A stretch of 64,000 nucleotides of DNA, from contig NZ_AKWZ02000001.1 of assembly GCF_000306235.2 (NCBI RefSeq), forward strand, positions 248,001 through 312,000. The letters run 5' to 3'. The notes below the pieces were generated by a model, which had not been told where the DNA came from, ran no database searches, and was given only the letters and a program-made list of their open reading frames with translations. Shown one piece after another: positions 47,229 through 57,923 of the stretch. Source of the DNA: Leptospira fainei serovar Hurstbridge str. BUT 6 (GTDB lineage: Bacteria; Spirochaetota; Leptospiria; Leptospirales; Leptospiraceae). The position numbers and the translations under genes are program-made. Every line of letters begins with the position of its first letter. Within the stretch, counting starts at the first letter, position 1.

Positions 47229-47833
47229 CTTTCGCCTTCCTCGGGTTTTTTCCCTAAATTCTTCTTTCCTAAGATAACGGCGCCTAGCACGGCTGCGAGA
47301 AGTAAAATGGACAAAACTTCGAAAGGAAGAAGGTAATCTAAGAACATAGACGTTCCGACTACCGCGGTATTTCCCTCCACTTTCGTGGCTTTTGTCGCTC
47401 CCTTCTGAGTTATATCAAATTCGTAATTTCCGTTTTTTGAATATCCGTGGGAGGAAGATTGAGTATTCGGAATTCCTTCCCGTACGGAATTGATTAGTAC
47501 GACTCCGAGTAGGGCCACAAAAAACAAAAGAATGCCTTTCTTTAAGGGATGAGTCCAAAGTTTGGCGATGCCTTCGTCGTGTAGAGATAAAAGCATTAGG
47601 ACGAAAACGACCAATACCATAATCGCGCCTGCGTAGACGAACACCTGCATCGTCGCCACAAAGACCGAACCAAGAACGGCATATATTCCGCTTAACGCAA
47701 AGAACGCGAGAACCAACAAGATCGCCGAGGTGATCGGATTCGGATGAAATACGACGCCTAGCGCCCCCGCAATGATAATTCCGGAGAAAATAAAAAACAA
47801 CAGCAATTGAGGATTATCGAAGATTCCTACCAT
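47225..47833 (-). CDS. nuoJ: NADH-quinone oxidoreductase subunit J
   Basis: 202 aa from ATG at 47833, which overlaps the nuoH stop; a TTG two codons earlier is possible. Five membrane helices: [21 protein letters not shown] and [19 protein letters not shown] hold the family pattern, including the pi-bulge helix region. A ~55-residue polar loop before the last helix is longer than usual. Confidence 0.93.
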   Translation of the reverse strand: MVGIFDNPQLLLFFIFSGIIIAGALGVVFHPNPITSAILLVLAFFALSGIYAVLGSVFVATMQVFVYAGAIMVLVVFVLMLLSLHDEGIAKLWTHPLKKGILLFFVALLGVVLINSVREGIPNTQSSSHGYSKNGNYEFDITQKGATKATKVEGNTAVVGTSMFLDYLLPFEVLSILLLAAVLGAVILGKKNLGKKPEEGER

Positions 47834-48885
47834 TTCCAAAATCCATCCGTGCCTACGTAAGCGCTAGCGACTACGATATTGGCTACGGCCCAGGGAATCA
47901 TCGTCTTCCAACCGATCGTCATGAGTTGGTCGTATCTAAACCTGGGCAGAGTCCAACGAACCCACATGAAAAGGAAGGCAAAAAAAAGTACCTTTATCGC
48001 AAAGAGTCCAAGCCCAAACAACGCGTGAAACGATGAGTCTGCCAAAACGCCGAACGGAACATTATACCCTCCGAAGAACAGAAGAGTCACGACGCAACTC
48101 ATCGTGATCATATTCATATATTCCGCGATGAAGAATAGCGCGAATTTAAAAGCCCCGTATTCCGTATGAAATCCCACAACCAGTTCGGACTCGGCTTCGG
48201 CCAAGTCGAAAGGTAGCCGATTCGTTTCGGCGAACATCGCTACCACAAAAATGGAAAATGCTATAAATCCCGGAAGTTTGAAGATATTCCATTGCCCGAT
48301 CTGCGCATCATTAATATCAGTTAATCGTAATGAACCGGTTAAAATGACGATGGCCGCTACCGACATGCCTAACGGAAGTTCATAACTGATCATTTGAGCG
48401 GTCGAACGAATTCCGCCGATTAAAGAATACTTATTATTGCTGGACCATCCAGCGAGAATAATCCCGTAGACCGAAAGACTTGAGATGGCAAATAGAAAAA
48501 GAATCCCAGTATCGGGATTGGCGATTTGCAAATCTAAAACGCTTAAACCGGTTTTCTCAGTCACCCAACTAGGTAAAGGTAAAATCCCGCCTAAGGGAAC
48601 CACGGACCACGCCATAATCGCACAAGTCATCGAAATTGCCGGAGCAATCAGATACATTACCTTATTTACATTCTTCGGAAAAATTTCTTCCTTCGTAAGG
48701 AATTTGATCCCGTCCGCAAGAGGCTGGAAAAGTCCGAACGGACCGGCACGATTCGGTCCTTTTCGGTCCTGAATATAGCCTGCCACTTTCCTTTCAGCCA
48801 GCGTATAGTATGCGCAGGCAGTGATAAACACGCCGAAAAAGAGCGCACTTTTCAGTAACCAAAAAAGAATCTGGTTCCAATCCAT
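47827..48885 (-). CDS. nuoH: NADH-quinone oxidoreductase subunit H
   Basis: 352 aa, eight membrane helices. [18 protein letters not shown] forms the quinone-chamber loop, [12 protein letters not shown] and [14 protein letters not shown] carry the conserved acidic cluster, and the C-terminal part ends in [13 protein letters not shown]. It joins the peripheral and membrane arms. It follows nuoF by 6 bp, where nuoG would normally be. Confidence 0.96.
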   Translation of the reverse strand: MDWNQILFWLLKSALFFGVFITACAYYTLAERKVAGYIQDRKGPNRAGPFGLFQPLADGIKFLTKEEIFPKNVNKVMYLIAPAISMTCAIMAWSVVPLGGILPLPSWVTEKTGLSVLDLQIANPDTGILFLFAISSLSVYGIILAGWSSNNKYSLIGGIRSTAQMISYELPLGMSVAAIVILTGSLRLTDINDAQIGQWNIFKLPGFIAFSIFVVAMFAETNRLPFDLAEAESELVVGFHTEYGAFKFALFFIAEYMNMITMSCVVTLLFFGGYNVPFGVLADSSFHALFGLGLFAIKVLFFAFLFMWVRWTLPRFRYDQLMTIGWKTMIPWAVANIVVASAYVGTDGFWKW

Positions 48886-48891
48886 TTTAAT

Positions 48892-50181
48892 TTATACTCC
48901 TGATGCGGCAGGAGAAGGAACGGGGGTCTTCTCCTTAAGCCTTGCCTCGAACTCGTGACGGAACTTCTGAATCGTAGGTCTGACTGCACCTACGCAAGCG
49001 TCGGAAAGAGGACAAATGGTGGTTCCACCTTCCATATTTTTAGAAAGAGAAAGAATCAATTCCAAGTCCTCGCTGGTCCCGTTTCCTTTTCGAATTTTAT
49101 CCAAAAGATCCCGGACCCAATGAGTTCCTTCGCGGCAAGGAGTACATTGTCCGCACGATTCATGCGCATAAAACCTTGCGAATCGATAGGTGGTTTCGAC
49201 GAGATCCGTTCCTTCACCGATTACGATGACAGCGCCCGAACCGAGCATAGTTTTATGAGCCGCCATGGATTCAAAATCCATATTCGCCGTTTTGCATTCT
49301 TCCGCAGTCAAAATAGGCACGGAGGATCCGCCAGGAATTACCGCTTTTAGAGGTTTGTCGTCCAACATTCCGCCGCATAGATCGTTGATCAAATCCATCA
49401 ACGGCGTTCCTAACACGATTTCGTAAACTCCGGGTTTCTTAACATGTCCGGAAACGGAAAAGAGCCGGGTCCCCGGCGATTTTTCAGTTCCGATTTTGGA
49501 ATACCAATCCGCCCCCTTATCTATGATATGAGGAACGGTGGAAAACGTTTCCACATTATTTACGACAGTCGGGCATCGATATAATCCGGATACCGCCGGA
49601 AAGGGCGGCTTCAATCGCGGATGTCCCCTACGCCCTTCCAAAGAATTGATGAGAGCGGTTTCCTCTCCGCAAATATAGGCGCCGGCGCCGGCATACAGAA
49701 CTAAATCGAAATCGAATCCGCTACCGAGTATGTTTTTTCCTAAGTATCCTTTTGCATAGGCTTCGTCTATGGCCTTCTGCATGGAATCGATGCCTTTATT
49801 AAACTCTCCGCGAATATAAAAGAATCCTTTATTAGCGCCGATAGCTTTCGCGCCTATGACCATTCCTTCGATGATCTGGTGCGGAAGTTTTTCAATCAAC
49901 TTCCGGTCCTTAAAGGTGCCAGGTTCGCCTTCGTCCGCATTGCAAATTATATATTTCGGTTTAGGAATATCTTTAGGAATGAACGACCACTTCATACCGG
50001 TGGGAAAACCCGCTCCACCCCGTCCACGGAGACCGGATTTCTTAACGATATCCACGATCTCTTCCGGCTTTAGCTGGAGGGCCTTCTTCATTCCATCGTA
50101 TCCGTGGACTGACTCGTAAAATTCAAGCTCGTTGGATCGAGGATCATCTATATATTTGGTGAGAATTCTCATTTCGGCCAT
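48892..50181 (-). CDS. nuoF: NADH-quinone oxidoreductase subunit F
   Basis: 429 aa from ATG at 50181 behind an excellent AAGGAGG; a longer frame to 50298 inside nuoE is not used. [16 protein letters not shown] binds [19 protein letters not shown] and [18 protein letters not shown] hold FMN contacts, and [12 protein letters not shown] plus the distal Cys in TICPLSD coordinate the N3 [4Fe-4S] cluster. It is the NADH-oxidising subunit. nuoG does not follow; nuoH starts 6 bp later. Confidence 0.96.
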   Translation of the reverse strand: MAEMRILTKYIDDPRSNELEFYESVHGYDGMKKALQLKPEEIVDIVKKSGLRGRGGAGFPTGMKWSFIPKDIPKPKYIICNADEGEPGTFKDRKLIEKLPHQIIEGMVIGAKAIGANKGFFYIRGEFNKGIDSMQKAIDEAYAKGYLGKNILGSGFDFDLVLYAGAGAYICGEETALINSLEGRRGHPRLKPPFPAVSGLYRCPTVVNNVETFSTVPHIIDKGADWYSKIGTEKSPGTRLFSVSGHVKKPGVYEIVLGTPLMDLINDLCGGMLDDKPLKAVIPGGSSVPILTAEECKTANMDFESMAAHKTMLGSGAVIVIGEGTDLVETTYRFARFYAHESCGQCTPCREGTHWVRDLLDKIRKGNGTSEDLELILSLSKNMEGGTTICPLSDACVGAVRPTIQKFRHEFEARLKEKTPVPSPAASGV

Positions 50182-50192
50182 ATCGATCCTCC

Positions 50193-50672
50193 TTAACCAA
50201 GACTCTGAAGAAGTTCGTCTACTTTTTCGAGAGTTAAATTTTCGTAATATGCTTCGTTGATCTGCACCATCGGCGCATAACCGCAAGCTCCGAGACATTC
50301 AACCTCTTCCACAGTGAACTTTTTATCCGAAGTGGTTTGGCCTAACTTGACTCCCAGCTTAGAGCAGATATGTTTCTCTATCGCGTCGTTTCCGCGTATA
50401 TAACAGCTTGACGTGCCGCAGATTTGAATATGAAACTTTCCGACGGGTTTTTTATTATAGAGAGTATAAAAGGTCGCAACTCCATAAACTTGAGCTAAAG
50501 AGATCGGCGCTCCGATTTTCTCCGCAAGATATTCCATCCCTTCCCGATCCACGTATCCTTTTTCCTTTTGAAGCAGATATAACCCTGGAAGAATCACACT
50601 TCGCTTATCCGGAAACATCTCCAATAATTTACCGAATCTTTTTTCGGATTCCTGGGAAAACTGATAAGGCAT
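50193..50672 (-). CDS. nuoE: NADH-quinone oxidoreductase subunit E
   Basis: 159 aa from ATG at 50672, sharing one base with the nuoD stop (TAATG) and with GGGGAG upstream. Thioredoxin-like [2Fe-2S] fold: [14 protein letters not shown] holds two ligands, [16 protein letters not shown] the other two. Pairs with NuoF in the NADH dehydrogenase module. Confidence 0.95.
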   Translation of the reverse strand: MPYQFSQESEKRFGKLLEMFPDKRSVILPGLYLLQKEKGYVDREGMEYLAEKIGAPISLAQVYGVATFYTLYNKKPVGKFHIQICGTSSCYIRGNDAIEKHICSKLGVKLGQTTSDKKFTVEEVECLGACGYAPMVQINEAYYENLTLEKVDELLQSLG

Positions 50673-51895
50673 TAGCAATCTAGCTCCCCTGCAATAACGT
50701 TAAGCGAACTCATTGTGGCAATAGTATCCGCGAGTAAGCCGCCCTTCACCAATTCGGGAAAGGATTGATAAAACCAAAAGCAAGGTCGACGAACGTGGAC
50801 TCGCCAAGGGGATTTTTCCCCTTCCGAAACGATATAAAAACCCAGCTCCCCGTTGGCTGCTTCCGTAGCCTGATAATATTCTCCGGGAGGAACCTTAATA
50901 CCGTGCATAATGAGTTTGAAATGATAGATCAACTCTTCCATATTATGATATACTTTATCTTTCTCGGGTAAATAGATATGAGGAAGATCCGCATGATGTG
51001 GCCCATCGGGAATTCCCTCCACTAACTGTTCTATGATTCGAATGGATTGACGCATTTCTTCCATTCTAACCAAAGTCCGATGAAAAACGGATCCATCCTC
51101 TCCGATCGGAACGTCGAAGTCGACCTTATCATAGAACATATACGGATCGTCTTTACGGATATCCCAAGGAACTCCTGCGGCCCTCAAATTGGGACCGGAA
51201 TATCCGTATGCAATCGCGTCTTCGGCGGAAATACCTCCGATTCCGACAGTGCGATCCATAAAGATTCTATTATTTACTAATAAACTCTGAAACTCTTCGA
51301 TCGCCGGTTTGAGTCCCTTGCAGATGGTCCGAACTTCGGCGGCAAATTCAGGATAAATATCCTTCTCCAGTCCGCCGACTCGGCAGAAGGTTGTCGTCAG
51401 CCTAGCTCCGGTCAGTTTTTCCAAAACCTGATAGATATTTTCACGGTGGTGAAACAAATGCAGCATACCCGAGAAGGCGCCTAGATCCACGCCCAGGATC
51501 CCGTTACAGATGATATGATCCATGATTCTGGACAATTCGGATACGATCATCCGGACGTACACTACCTTATCCGGAACCTGAATCCCCATCATCTTTTCTA
51601 CGGTGAGAATCCAGCCGATATTGTTTAGCGGAGTCGAGACGTAGTTCATCCTGTCCGTACATACTAGAAACTGATTGTAGGTATATTTCTCGCCCAGTTT
51701 TTCAAAACTGCGATGTACGTATCCGATAACGGATTCCACGTCCACAACGCGTTCGCCGTCGAGTTGAATGACATTCTGGAGGATCCCATGGGTAGCCGGA
51801 TGCGAAGGTCCAAGGTTCACCAGCAAATGACCTTCCGGCAGATGCTTGAATTTGGAGCCGAAATGTTCGGCCGTCTTTTCATACATGATCGTCAT
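50672..51895 (-). CDS. nuoD: NADH-quinone oxidoreductase subunit D
   Basis: 407 aa. [14 protein letters not shown] near the N-terminus, [15 protein letters not shown], the [14 protein letters not shown] segment and the end ELDC are diagnostic. It forms the quinone site with NuoB and NuoH. The start ATG at 51895 overlaps the nuoC stop by 4 bp (GGAGG 4-5 nt upstream). Confidence 0.96.
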   Translation of the reverse strand: MTIMYEKTAEHFGSKFKHLPEGHLLVNLGPSHPATHGILQNVIQLDGERVVDVESVIGYVHRSFEKLGEKYTYNQFLVCTDRMNYVSTPLNNIGWILTVEKMMGIQVPDKVVYVRMIVSELSRIMDHIICNGILGVDLGAFSGMLHLFHHRENIYQVLEKLTGARLTTTFCRVGGLEKDIYPEFAAEVRTICKGLKPAIEEFQSLLVNNRIFMDRTVGIGGISAEDAIAYGYSGPNLRAAGVPWDIRKDDPYMFYDKVDFDVPIGEDGSVFHRTLVRMEEMRQSIRIIEQLVEGIPDGPHHADLPHIYLPEKDKVYHNMEELIYHFKLIMHGIKVPPGEYYQATEAANGELGFYIVSEGEKSPWRVHVRRPCFWFYQSFPELVKGGLLADTIATMSSLNVIAGELDC

Positions 51896-52416
51896 CCTGC
51901 CTCCATATCATCTTCGATGTGAATCGTCAGCAGGTCTTCGATCAAATAGTCTTGGCCAAATCCCTCCAACGGAAAATCTTTCCGCAAAGGATGTCCTTGG
52001 AAATTGTCCGGCATAATCAGTCGTTCCAACTGAGGATGGTTATGAAACGGGATTCCAAAAAGATCGTAAACTTCCCGTTCCGGCCAGTTCGCGCCTTTGA
52101 AAATAGGCACGATACTAGGAACTCCCTCGCCTTCAGAAAGAGGAACTTTGAATTGGACTCGAGCGGAGGATTTATTTCCGGACCGCAGAAGATAGCAAAC
52201 TTCGAATCTAGGTTCTTTCTTTCCTAACCAATCGATTGCGGTTAAGTCGTTTAAATAATTCAGTTCGATTCCGGGCGCGTTCTTTAGCGCGGAAAAGACC
52301 GGAACAATTCCTTCTGCTTTTAGGAAGAATACAGGGAGGTTGGAGATAACCTCTTCTTCCTTATAGACGTATTGGGGAAATTTGTCTTTGAGGAAGCGAT
52401 CTATCGTTTCTTTCAT
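51892..52416 (-). CDS. nuoC: NADH-quinone oxidoreductase subunit C
   Basis: 174 aa, single (not fused to NuoD). [46 protein letters not shown] and [10 protein letters not shown] are family hallmarks. Overlaps nuoB by 4 bp. Confidence 0.95.
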   Translation of the reverse strand: MKETIDRFLKDKFPQYVYKEEEVISNLPVFFLKAEGIVPVFSALKNAPGIELNYLNDLTAIDWLGKKEPRFEVCYLLRSGNKSSARVQFKVPLSEGEGVPSIVPIFKGANWPEREVYDLFGIPFHNHPQLERLIMPDNFQGHPLRKDFPLEGFGQDYLIEDLLTIHIEDDMEAG

Positions 52417-52973
52417 CGGACGACCAAAGGTTTGTTTCTTTCATTGATCTCCCGAATTTTACTCATCACTTCCTGACGTCTAGCTTCCAAGCCCTGGGTT
52501 TTGACCTTTTCTTGAAGCTTAATCACCGCATCCAGAAGGGCCTCCGGTCTAGGAGGACATCCGGGGACATACAGATCAACCGGGAGAATCCGATCGATCC
52601 CCTGCAGAACGGAATAGGCGTGAAACATTCCTCCGGAAGAAGCGCAGGCTCCGTAGCTGATCACAAACTTCGGCTCCGAAAGTTGATCGTAAATCTCGCG
52701 AAGAACAGGAGCCATTTTGTACGTAATCGTTCCTAAGACAAGAATCATATCCGCTTGTCTAGGCGAAAACGAGGGACGCTCAGCCCCAAATCTTGCAATG
52801 TCATAATCGGAGCAAGAAGTACTCATATACTCGATTCCGCAACATGCAGTCGCAAACGGATAAGGCCAAAGAGAGTAGCTTCTACCCCAGTTGATAATCG
52901 TATCCGCACTGGCGACCTGGACCATATCGCCGTACATCTGACCGGGCTGATTGAGTTGATCGTTCAATCCCAT
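52413..52973 (-). CDS. nuoB: NADH-quinone oxidoreductase subunit B
   Basis: 186 aa. Cluster N2 ligands: the CC pair in [10 protein letters not shown], Cys in YGACASSGG and Cys in [14 protein letters not shown]. It passes electrons to quinone. Overlaps nuoA by 10 bp. Confidence 0.96.
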   Translation of the reverse strand: MGLNDQLNQPGQMYGDMVQVASADTIINWGRSYSLWPYPFATACCGIEYMSTSCSDYDIARFGAERPSFSPRQADMILVLGTITYKMAPVLREIYDQLSEPKFVISYGACASSGGMFHAYSVLQGIDRILPVDLYVPGCPPRPEALLDAVIKLQEKVKTQGLEARRQEVMSKIREINERNKPLVVR

Positions 52974-53341
52974 TCTAACGCCCCCTTCCTACGTATATAA
53001 TATAAACCGACGACTAAAATAAAAATAAAGACGAACATCTCCGCTAATAGAAACGGACCGAGACCGGCTTCCTTAAAGGCTTTTAAGTTTACGGCATATG
53101 GAAAAAGAAATACCGCTTCTATGTCGAAGAGTATAAACAGGACTGCTACCAGATAAAACTTAATATTAAACAAACCTTTGGCATCGCCGTAATACGGGAC
53201 TCCGCATTCGAAAGTATCATGGGGCTTGGATTTTTTCTTGGGGTTTAAGAGAAACGCGAGGCCGAGGATAAGGGCGGAGAATCCTACTCCGAGAAGGAAT
53301 TGTATCAGGAGGGGGCCTAAATGTTCGGGCGAGCTTCCCAT
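52964..53341 (-). CDS. nuoA: NADH-quinone oxidoreductase subunit A
   Basis: 125 aa, three membrane helices. [18 protein letters not shown] holds the conserved Cys loop, and [20 protein letters not shown] the acidic helix. It is the first gene of the operon; AGGA lies 6-7 nt before ATG, and a TTGACA-type promoter is close upstream. Confidence 0.95.
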   Translation of the reverse strand: MGSSPEHLGPLLIQFLLGVGFSALILGLAFLLNPKKKSKPHDTFECGVPYYGDAKGLFNIKFYLVAVLFILFDIEAVFLFPYAVNLKAFKEAGLGPFLLAEMFVFIFILVVGLYYIRRKGALEWD

Positions 53342-53356
53342 ATCTATCCTACTTCT

Positions 53357-53385
53357 ATCGGAACCTGCGAGGGGCCAACTGTCAA
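53357..53385 (-). promoter_or_regulatory. Likely nuo operon promoter
   Basis: On the - strand, a perfect TTGACA (53380-53385) is 17 nt from TCCGAT (53357-53362), a poor -10. Transcription would begin within about 10 nt of nuoA. The strong -35 and weak -10 leave room for activator control. Confidence 0.45.
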
Positions 53386-53910
53386 TCCTTTTGAAACATA
53401 ATTACCGAAAAGAACGCAAATACGAAAAAGTCCGAAAACCCGGAAAAGAAAATCTAACGACGAGTCTCGCAGGCGTTTGCTTAAATACGAGGCAAACCGA
53501 CAAATCGAAATTCTCATCCACTTTTTTTGAGATTTATTCTCCGACCTCCGTCGAGGCGGATCGAAAAAGCAATCTTCTTCCGGTTCGATATTCGTCGGTC
53601 CGGGGATAATTTTTTTACGGATTTGTATTCCCTTCTTCACATCCCCGAGATGAAAGAGGCCGATTCTTTTTGTCGGAAGGTTAGTAAAATGGAATATATT
53701 TTTCGCCCGGATATATTGGCGATGGAAGGATTGATCTGCCTCTGCTTCTACCTGATGTATCGAGTGCATCGAAAATTCGAAGATAGCCCGGCAAACAAAG
53801 TGTAACCGACGTAACGACCGTTCTGTTTTTGATCTAAAAAGTTGGTGACAAAACCATCTACTTCCGCCAGTTTCAATAAAATCCAGCGCGAGCGGATGGA
53901 GGAAGTCACG
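53386..53910. other. Intergenic between nuo operon and MaoC-type gene
   Basis: 525 bp, divergent. An ORF at 53527-53805 (+) has a late ATG at 53691 with GGAAGG upstream and a membrane-like stretch, but no family and no support from context. A - strand ORF at 53344-53769 overlaps it. I call neither. Confidence 0.4.
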
Positions 53911-54375
53911 ATGGCCAAACTCGTTTTATCTAGTTTTGCGGAACTCGAAGCCTATGTCGGAAAGGAGCTTGGAGTTTCCGCTCCTCATGAAATCACTCAG
54001 GAACAGATTAATAAGTTTGCCGAAGCTACCCTCGACCATCAATGGATCCATACGGACCCGGCTCGTGCAGCCAAAGAATCTCCCTTTGGGACGACCATAG
54101 CGCACGGTTATCTGACTCTTTCTATGGCCCCCTACCTACTTTCCCAGATTTTAGAACTGAAAAATATCAAGATGGGAATCAATTACGGAATGGAAAAGCT
54201 CCGATTCCTGGACCCGGTAAAAGTCGGTTCTAAACTCAAGCTCCGCGCGGAACTTATCGAATTAAAAGATCTCCGGGGAACGGCAAGAATGACCCTAAAA
54301 CTCAGCTTCGAAGTGGAAGGCGCGCCCAAACCGGCCGCGATCGGAGAAGTCATTTACCTATACCAATTCGCTTAA
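53911..54375 (+). CDS. MaoC-type (R)-enoyl-CoA hydratase-like protein
   Basis: 154 aa from ATG at 53911, with GGAGGA 8 nt upstream; earlier in-frame starts lack ribosome sites. Single hot-dog fold. The hydratase motif is [16 protein letters not shown], with Asp and His spaced as in the MaoC/PhaJ active site, followed by [14 protein letters not shown]. It adds water to trans-2-enoyl-CoA or a related thioester; the exact substrate is unknown. The MarR gene follows 47 bp later and may regulate it. Confidence 0.88.
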   Translation: MAKLVLSSFAELEAYVGKELGVSAPHEITQEQINKFAEATLDHQWIHTDPARAAKESPFGTTIAHGYLTLSMAPYLLSQILELKNIKMGINYGMEKLRFLDPVKVGSKLKLRAELIELKDLRGTARMTLKLSFEVEGAPKPAAIGEVIYLYQFA

Positions 54376-54422
54376 GCGAAAACGTCCTTAAGTTCCGCAG
54401 CCTTGAAGATAGAAAAATATAA

Positions 54423-54848
54423 ATGAATCCCCGAACAATAATTTACCTAATTTCGCGTATACGAGACGAATTTCATCGACACTTAAATCGGGAACTCAAG
54501 GAAAAAGGTCTAGGACAATTATCCACCACTCACGCCGACATACTTTTTGCCTTGGCGATGTCTAAGAAAGTTCCGATGCAAGAAATCGCCAAAATGATCG
54601 ATAGGGATAAATCGACTTTAACGGCGCTGGTGGATAAGTTGGAGGATCTAGGATACGTTGAGCGGGCACGGGATAACGGGGATCAGAGAGTAGTGAATCT
54701 GCAGCTTACAAAGAAAGCCTACTCCATACGACCGATTATGCTCGGCATCTCCAGATCCCTACTGTCAGGATTATACAAAGGATTTTCGGAACCGGAAAAA
54801 AAAGAATTAGTCCGGTTATTGGATAAACTTTATAAAAATTTAAAGTGA
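54423..54848 (+). CDS. MarR-family transcription regulator
   Basis: 141 aa. Winged helix: [41 protein letters not shown] (recognition helix), [20 protein letters not shown] (wing). Helical ends for dimerisation. The gene is 47 bp after a MaoC-type gene. The ligand is not known. The facing DNA methyltransferase gene converges 42 bp away. Confidence 0.9.
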   Translation: MNPRTIIYLISRIRDEFHRHLNRELKEKGLGQLSTTHADILFALAMSKKVPMQEIAKMIDRDKSTLTALVDKLEDLGYVERARDNGDQRVVNLQLTKKAYSIRPIMLGISRSLLSGLYKGFSEPEKKELVRLLDKLYKNLK

Positions 54849-54890
54849 TTTCCGAAAGTCGATCTCTCCGGATTGGAATTTCGATCTCAA

Positions 54891-56585
54891 TTATAAAAAG
54901 AAAAATTCCTCAATGGACACGAGCAACTGCCTTTCGGCCGGGTTCTTTCCGACTATTTGCTCAGGTTTTCTACGCCTTCCCGGAGTCCATGGATGAAGTA
55001 GCCCCCTGTATTTGGCTAAGAGAGAGCCGATTTTCTCTTTTTCCAGTTCTTGAAGCTTTCTGAAATCCGGTACGATCAAGGAATTCAAATCTCCCGGTTC
55101 CACTTTTCTCAAACCTTGCGCATATTCCCTGGTTCTGGACTCCAATTCTTTATGAGCGTGCGGCGTGATTAAATACGCAAACAGAAGATCCTCATACTCC
55201 TGGTATCCGGGCTTTGCGGTGAAACCGTGAAAACACGTAAGATTGACCGCGGGACTTGAGTTCAACACGAATCGAATATCCTCGCGATGAAAGGAAGTCG
55301 CTAAAATCCTGGCAGGTTCCCTACTTTCCTGCGAATGCCAGGGCCGTCTTCGAGAAGGAAGAAAACGATTGGGAACTCCCCGTTTAATTCCTTCCTCTAG
55401 ATATTTCTTAATTCCTTTATGATTGTCTATACTTCGGACTTCCTTGGCGTCCAAAAGCCAAACCTTAGCTCCTCCCGATCGAAGTACATTCCAGTCATCA
55501 CCGGTAAAGAAAGGAGAAAGGGCGTATTGGGCCTTTGGGATGGAAGAACGAAGAAATTCAGGCGGTATCTGTAAATTTAAAACTTCTTTTTCGGAAAGTA
55601 GGAAAAATCCGTTATCCCCTGTCGCGATTCCTCTGCGAAATTTTCCGAACTCAAGAATTGAAACCCTATCAAGTTGGGAACTCTTCGCCATACTCACATA
55701 ATTATTGTTAGACGATATTTTCGCATCACTTTTTATTTTATAAATATTATCCTTATCTTTCCGAAGTAATCGAGTCCATTTATCTCCGGCATTTAACACT
55801 ACCTTTCTCCATTCTATGCTTTCGATGGATGTTCCTTCGCTATTAAGGGAGGATGAAGGAACACGCGACCATAAAAATCCGGACGATTCCGGTTTTAATT
55901 TTTCTAAAAACAGTATACAGGAGGATGTTACCGCTCCTGAAAACAAAGACCAGGATGAATCCAAGAAAAGTATTCTTCTAAGCGAATCCGATTCGAGAAG
56001 CGCACGTTTAACGGGGATTCCATATCCGGCGTTTAGGAATTCGTAAGGAAGGAGCACCGCTCCTCTTCCCCCTTCCTTAAGTAGGGAAAGAATTCTCAAA
56101 AGAAAAAAAACGTATAAGTTCGCTGTACCAGGAATTGAAACTCCCACTTGTTTTTTGAATGTTTTGAGCAGATCGTTTCCAAGCTTCGAATGATTGAGCC
56201 GTTTATAAGGCGGATTACACAAGATCGCATCGTAAAGAAAATCCACTTTTGCAGTTAAGAAATCGCCTAAAGTTAAAAACTTTGAACCGCCTTCCGCTCC
56301 ACTTTTGTCAAGAATTTGCTGACACTCTCTAAATAAAATCGGATCAATCTCCCAGCCGTGGAATTCGGTATAAGCCGAGCAATCGGTCATGGAAAAAAAA
56401 ATCCCTTTGCCCGCAGCAGGATCCAAGACTCGAAAGGGAGACTTAGCTTCGAATTTCGATTTTGCTCCGGAAGTCCACTCAACCATTATTTTAGCCAAAG
56501 AGGGCGGCGTAAAAAATTGACCTAAAGCTTTGGAGGAAGTGATCAATCTATGTTTCGAAGGATTGTAAGTTGACTGAATAAACAT
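54891..56585 (-). CDS. N6-adenine DNA methyltransferase, solitary
   Basis: 564 aa. Motif X-like GQFFTPPSLAK (22-32), motif I DPAAGKG (55-61) for SAM, and motif IV NPPY (124-127) for adenine N6 transfer define a gamma-class enzyme of the TaqI/Eco57I type. The second half (~300-560) has a target-recognition-like arrangement ending near FLPSRRRPWHSQESREP and FHGFTAKPGYQEYEDLLFAYL. No endonuclease domain is fused and no restriction gene is next to it, so it is probably an orphan, regulatory, or vestigial methyltransferase. The ribosome site is weak. The target sequence is unknown. Confidence 0.88.
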   Translation of the reverse strand: MFIQSTYNPSKHRLITSSKALGQFFTPPSLAKIMVEWTSGAKSKFEAKSPFRVLDPAAGKGIFFSMTDCSAYTEFHGWEIDPILFRECQQILDKSGAEGGSKFLTLGDFLTAKVDFLYDAILCNPPYKRLNHSKLGNDLLKTFKKQVGVSIPGTANLYVFFLLRILSLLKEGGRGAVLLPYEFLNAGYGIPVKRALLESDSLRRILFLDSSWSLFSGAVTSSCILFLEKLKPESSGFLWSRVPSSSLNSEGTSIESIEWRKVVLNAGDKWTRLLRKDKDNIYKIKSDAKISSNNNYVSMAKSSQLDRVSILEFGKFRRGIATGDNGFFLLSEKEVLNLQIPPEFLRSSIPKAQYALSPFFTGDDWNVLRSGGAKVWLLDAKEVRSIDNHKGIKKYLEEGIKRGVPNRFLPSRRRPWHSQESREPARILATSFHREDIRFVLNSSPAVNLTCFHGFTAKPGYQEYEDLLFAYLITPHAHKELESRTREYAQGLRKVEPGDLNSLIVPDFRKLQELEKEKIGSLLAKYRGLLHPWTPGRRRKPEQIVGKNPAERQLLVSIEEFFFL

Positions 56586-56701
56586 TTAGCTTAGCGAGTC
56601 GCCCGCCTATTTAGCGTTAATACGACGAATACGGATTCGAAGATGCTTACAAGCCTTATTGGAGAAATAAAAAAAAGGAGGATTTTTTGCAGGAAATATC
56701 T

Positions 56702-56721
56702 TTAGTATACGCTTAGTATAC
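56702..56721. promoter_or_regulatory. Tandem 9-bp direct repeat upstream of the methyltransferase gene
   Basis: TTAGTATAC occurs at 56702-56710 and 56713-56721, an 11-bp period (one helical turn). On the - strand each contains a TATACT-type -10 hexamer. It lies ~117 bp before the methyltransferase start, so it could be a promoter or a regulator site. Confidence 0.35.
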
Positions 56722-56754
56722 AGTTATAATAAGAAAAAAATTTGAAAAATGCGA

Positions 56755-57714
56755 CTAAGGAGTTTTAGGCGAAAGTTTTTCGCCAATAAGACGTGCAACT
56801 GATTCCAGTTGTACTTCTTTTGCCAAGTCGAATGCAGTTTTGCCTTCTATATCCGAAAGAGTTATATCCGCCCCCAAAGCTATTAACTTCTCAGCCGCAC
56901 CGACATTTTTCCGGTAAATTGCCTCGATCAAGGGAGTTTTACCTCGGGCATCCCGATGATTCAGGTTTGTACCTGCCTTTGCGAGAACGTCGAAAATTTT
57001 CGGGTCGGTGCCAAGCGTCTCCGTCGCATAATGAAAAGCGTTTCGGGCTCCGATTTGTTTGGGTCCTTCAGGAGTTTGAATCTCTTTTAAGCGACTTGTA
57101 AAGACGGGTTTTGCTCCGTTTGCCAATAAGTATTCGGTAATGGAAAGATCGGGAGAGGAGGAGGCTCCGCCGACCGCAAGAAAGAGCGGATATTCCTCGA
57201 CACCACCTGGATCGTGATTCGGGTTTGCTCCGTTCTCGACTAAAAATTTTACGAGAGTGAGGTTCTTATTCCGTATCGCCATATTCAAGAGAGACACAGG
57301 ATGTTGATCCTCTCCTTTTCTGGCCATATATTCAATCTGCGCTCCCGACTCAATCAAACGCTTTGCCTCGGCGAGATCGTCCATATCCGGTACCTTGACT
57401 TTAAGAAGAGGAAGAAGCCGATAGAAAAGGACCGAATTTCCGTCCTGATCCTGAGCGTTTAAGTTCGCTCCATTCTTGATTAGAAATTCGACGACATCTT
57501 CGCCTTGCGCGAGCATGAGAGCGGTTCGACCTTCCTCATCCTTTGCGTCGATTCTTGCGCCTTGTGAAAGCAGAGTTTCCACTTTCTTCAGAGTACCTTC
57601 TTTTACCGAAGAAAGGAATTCCCTATCCTGCTCCGGAGTAGCGGATATAGAGATGGAAAGACATAACGCGAGTAAGATTTGATATCTCCAATACCTTTTA
57701 AAATTTAGAATCAT
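56755..57714 (-). CDS. Exported ankyrin-repeat protein
   Basis: 319 aa from ATG at 57714; an earlier ATG at 57750 lacks support. The signal peptide spans ~1-28 (LLALCLSISISA). About six ankyrin repeats follow: KKVETLLSQGARIDAKDEEGRTALMLA, VEFLIKNGANLNAQDQDGNS, AKRLIESGAQIEYMARKGED, LVKFLVENGANPNHDPGG, FDVLAKAGTNLNHRDARGKTPL and AAEKLIALGADITLSDIEGKTAFDLA. Such a solenoid in the periplasm mediates protein contacts; the partner is unknown. A weak upstream region and no operon context. Confidence 0.82.
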   Translation of the reverse strand: MILNFKRYWRYQILLALCLSISISATPEQDREFLSSVKEGTLKKVETLLSQGARIDAKDEEGRTALMLAQGEDVVEFLIKNGANLNAQDQDGNSVLFYRLLPLLKVKVPDMDDLAEAKRLIESGAQIEYMARKGEDQHPVSLLNMAIRNKNLTLVKFLVENGANPNHDPGGVEEYPLFLAVGGASSSPDLSITEYLLANGAKPVFTSRLKEIQTPEGPKQIGARNAFHYATETLGTDPKIFDVLAKAGTNLNHRDARGKTPLIEAIYRKNVGAAEKLIALGADITLSDIEGKTAFDLAKEVQLESVARLIGEKLSPKTP

Positions 57715-57923
57715 ATTCGTCGAGTTCCCGCTTTGTATCCCTGTGCCCATTTTGATGGAACTACCTATTCGGAAAATGAAAATTCCTCATAGTCCCGGAA
57801 TTGCCTTGACCCTCTATATTCCTTCCTTACGTTCCTTTTCTTTAGAGAGAATCGAGAGTGATTTCGTTCCCCTATTATTAGACCGGGTTCGGAAATTATC
57901 GGGGAATGGAAAGGACGGATATT

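Noticed and set aside
50182..50298. N-terminal extension of NuoF
   Set aside because: It lies inside nuoE and lacks conserved residues; the ATG at 50181 has a strong ribosome site.
53527..53805. 92-codon + strand frame with a membrane-like end
   Set aside because: It lacks a family and a ribosome site at its first start, and a long antisense frame overlaps it.
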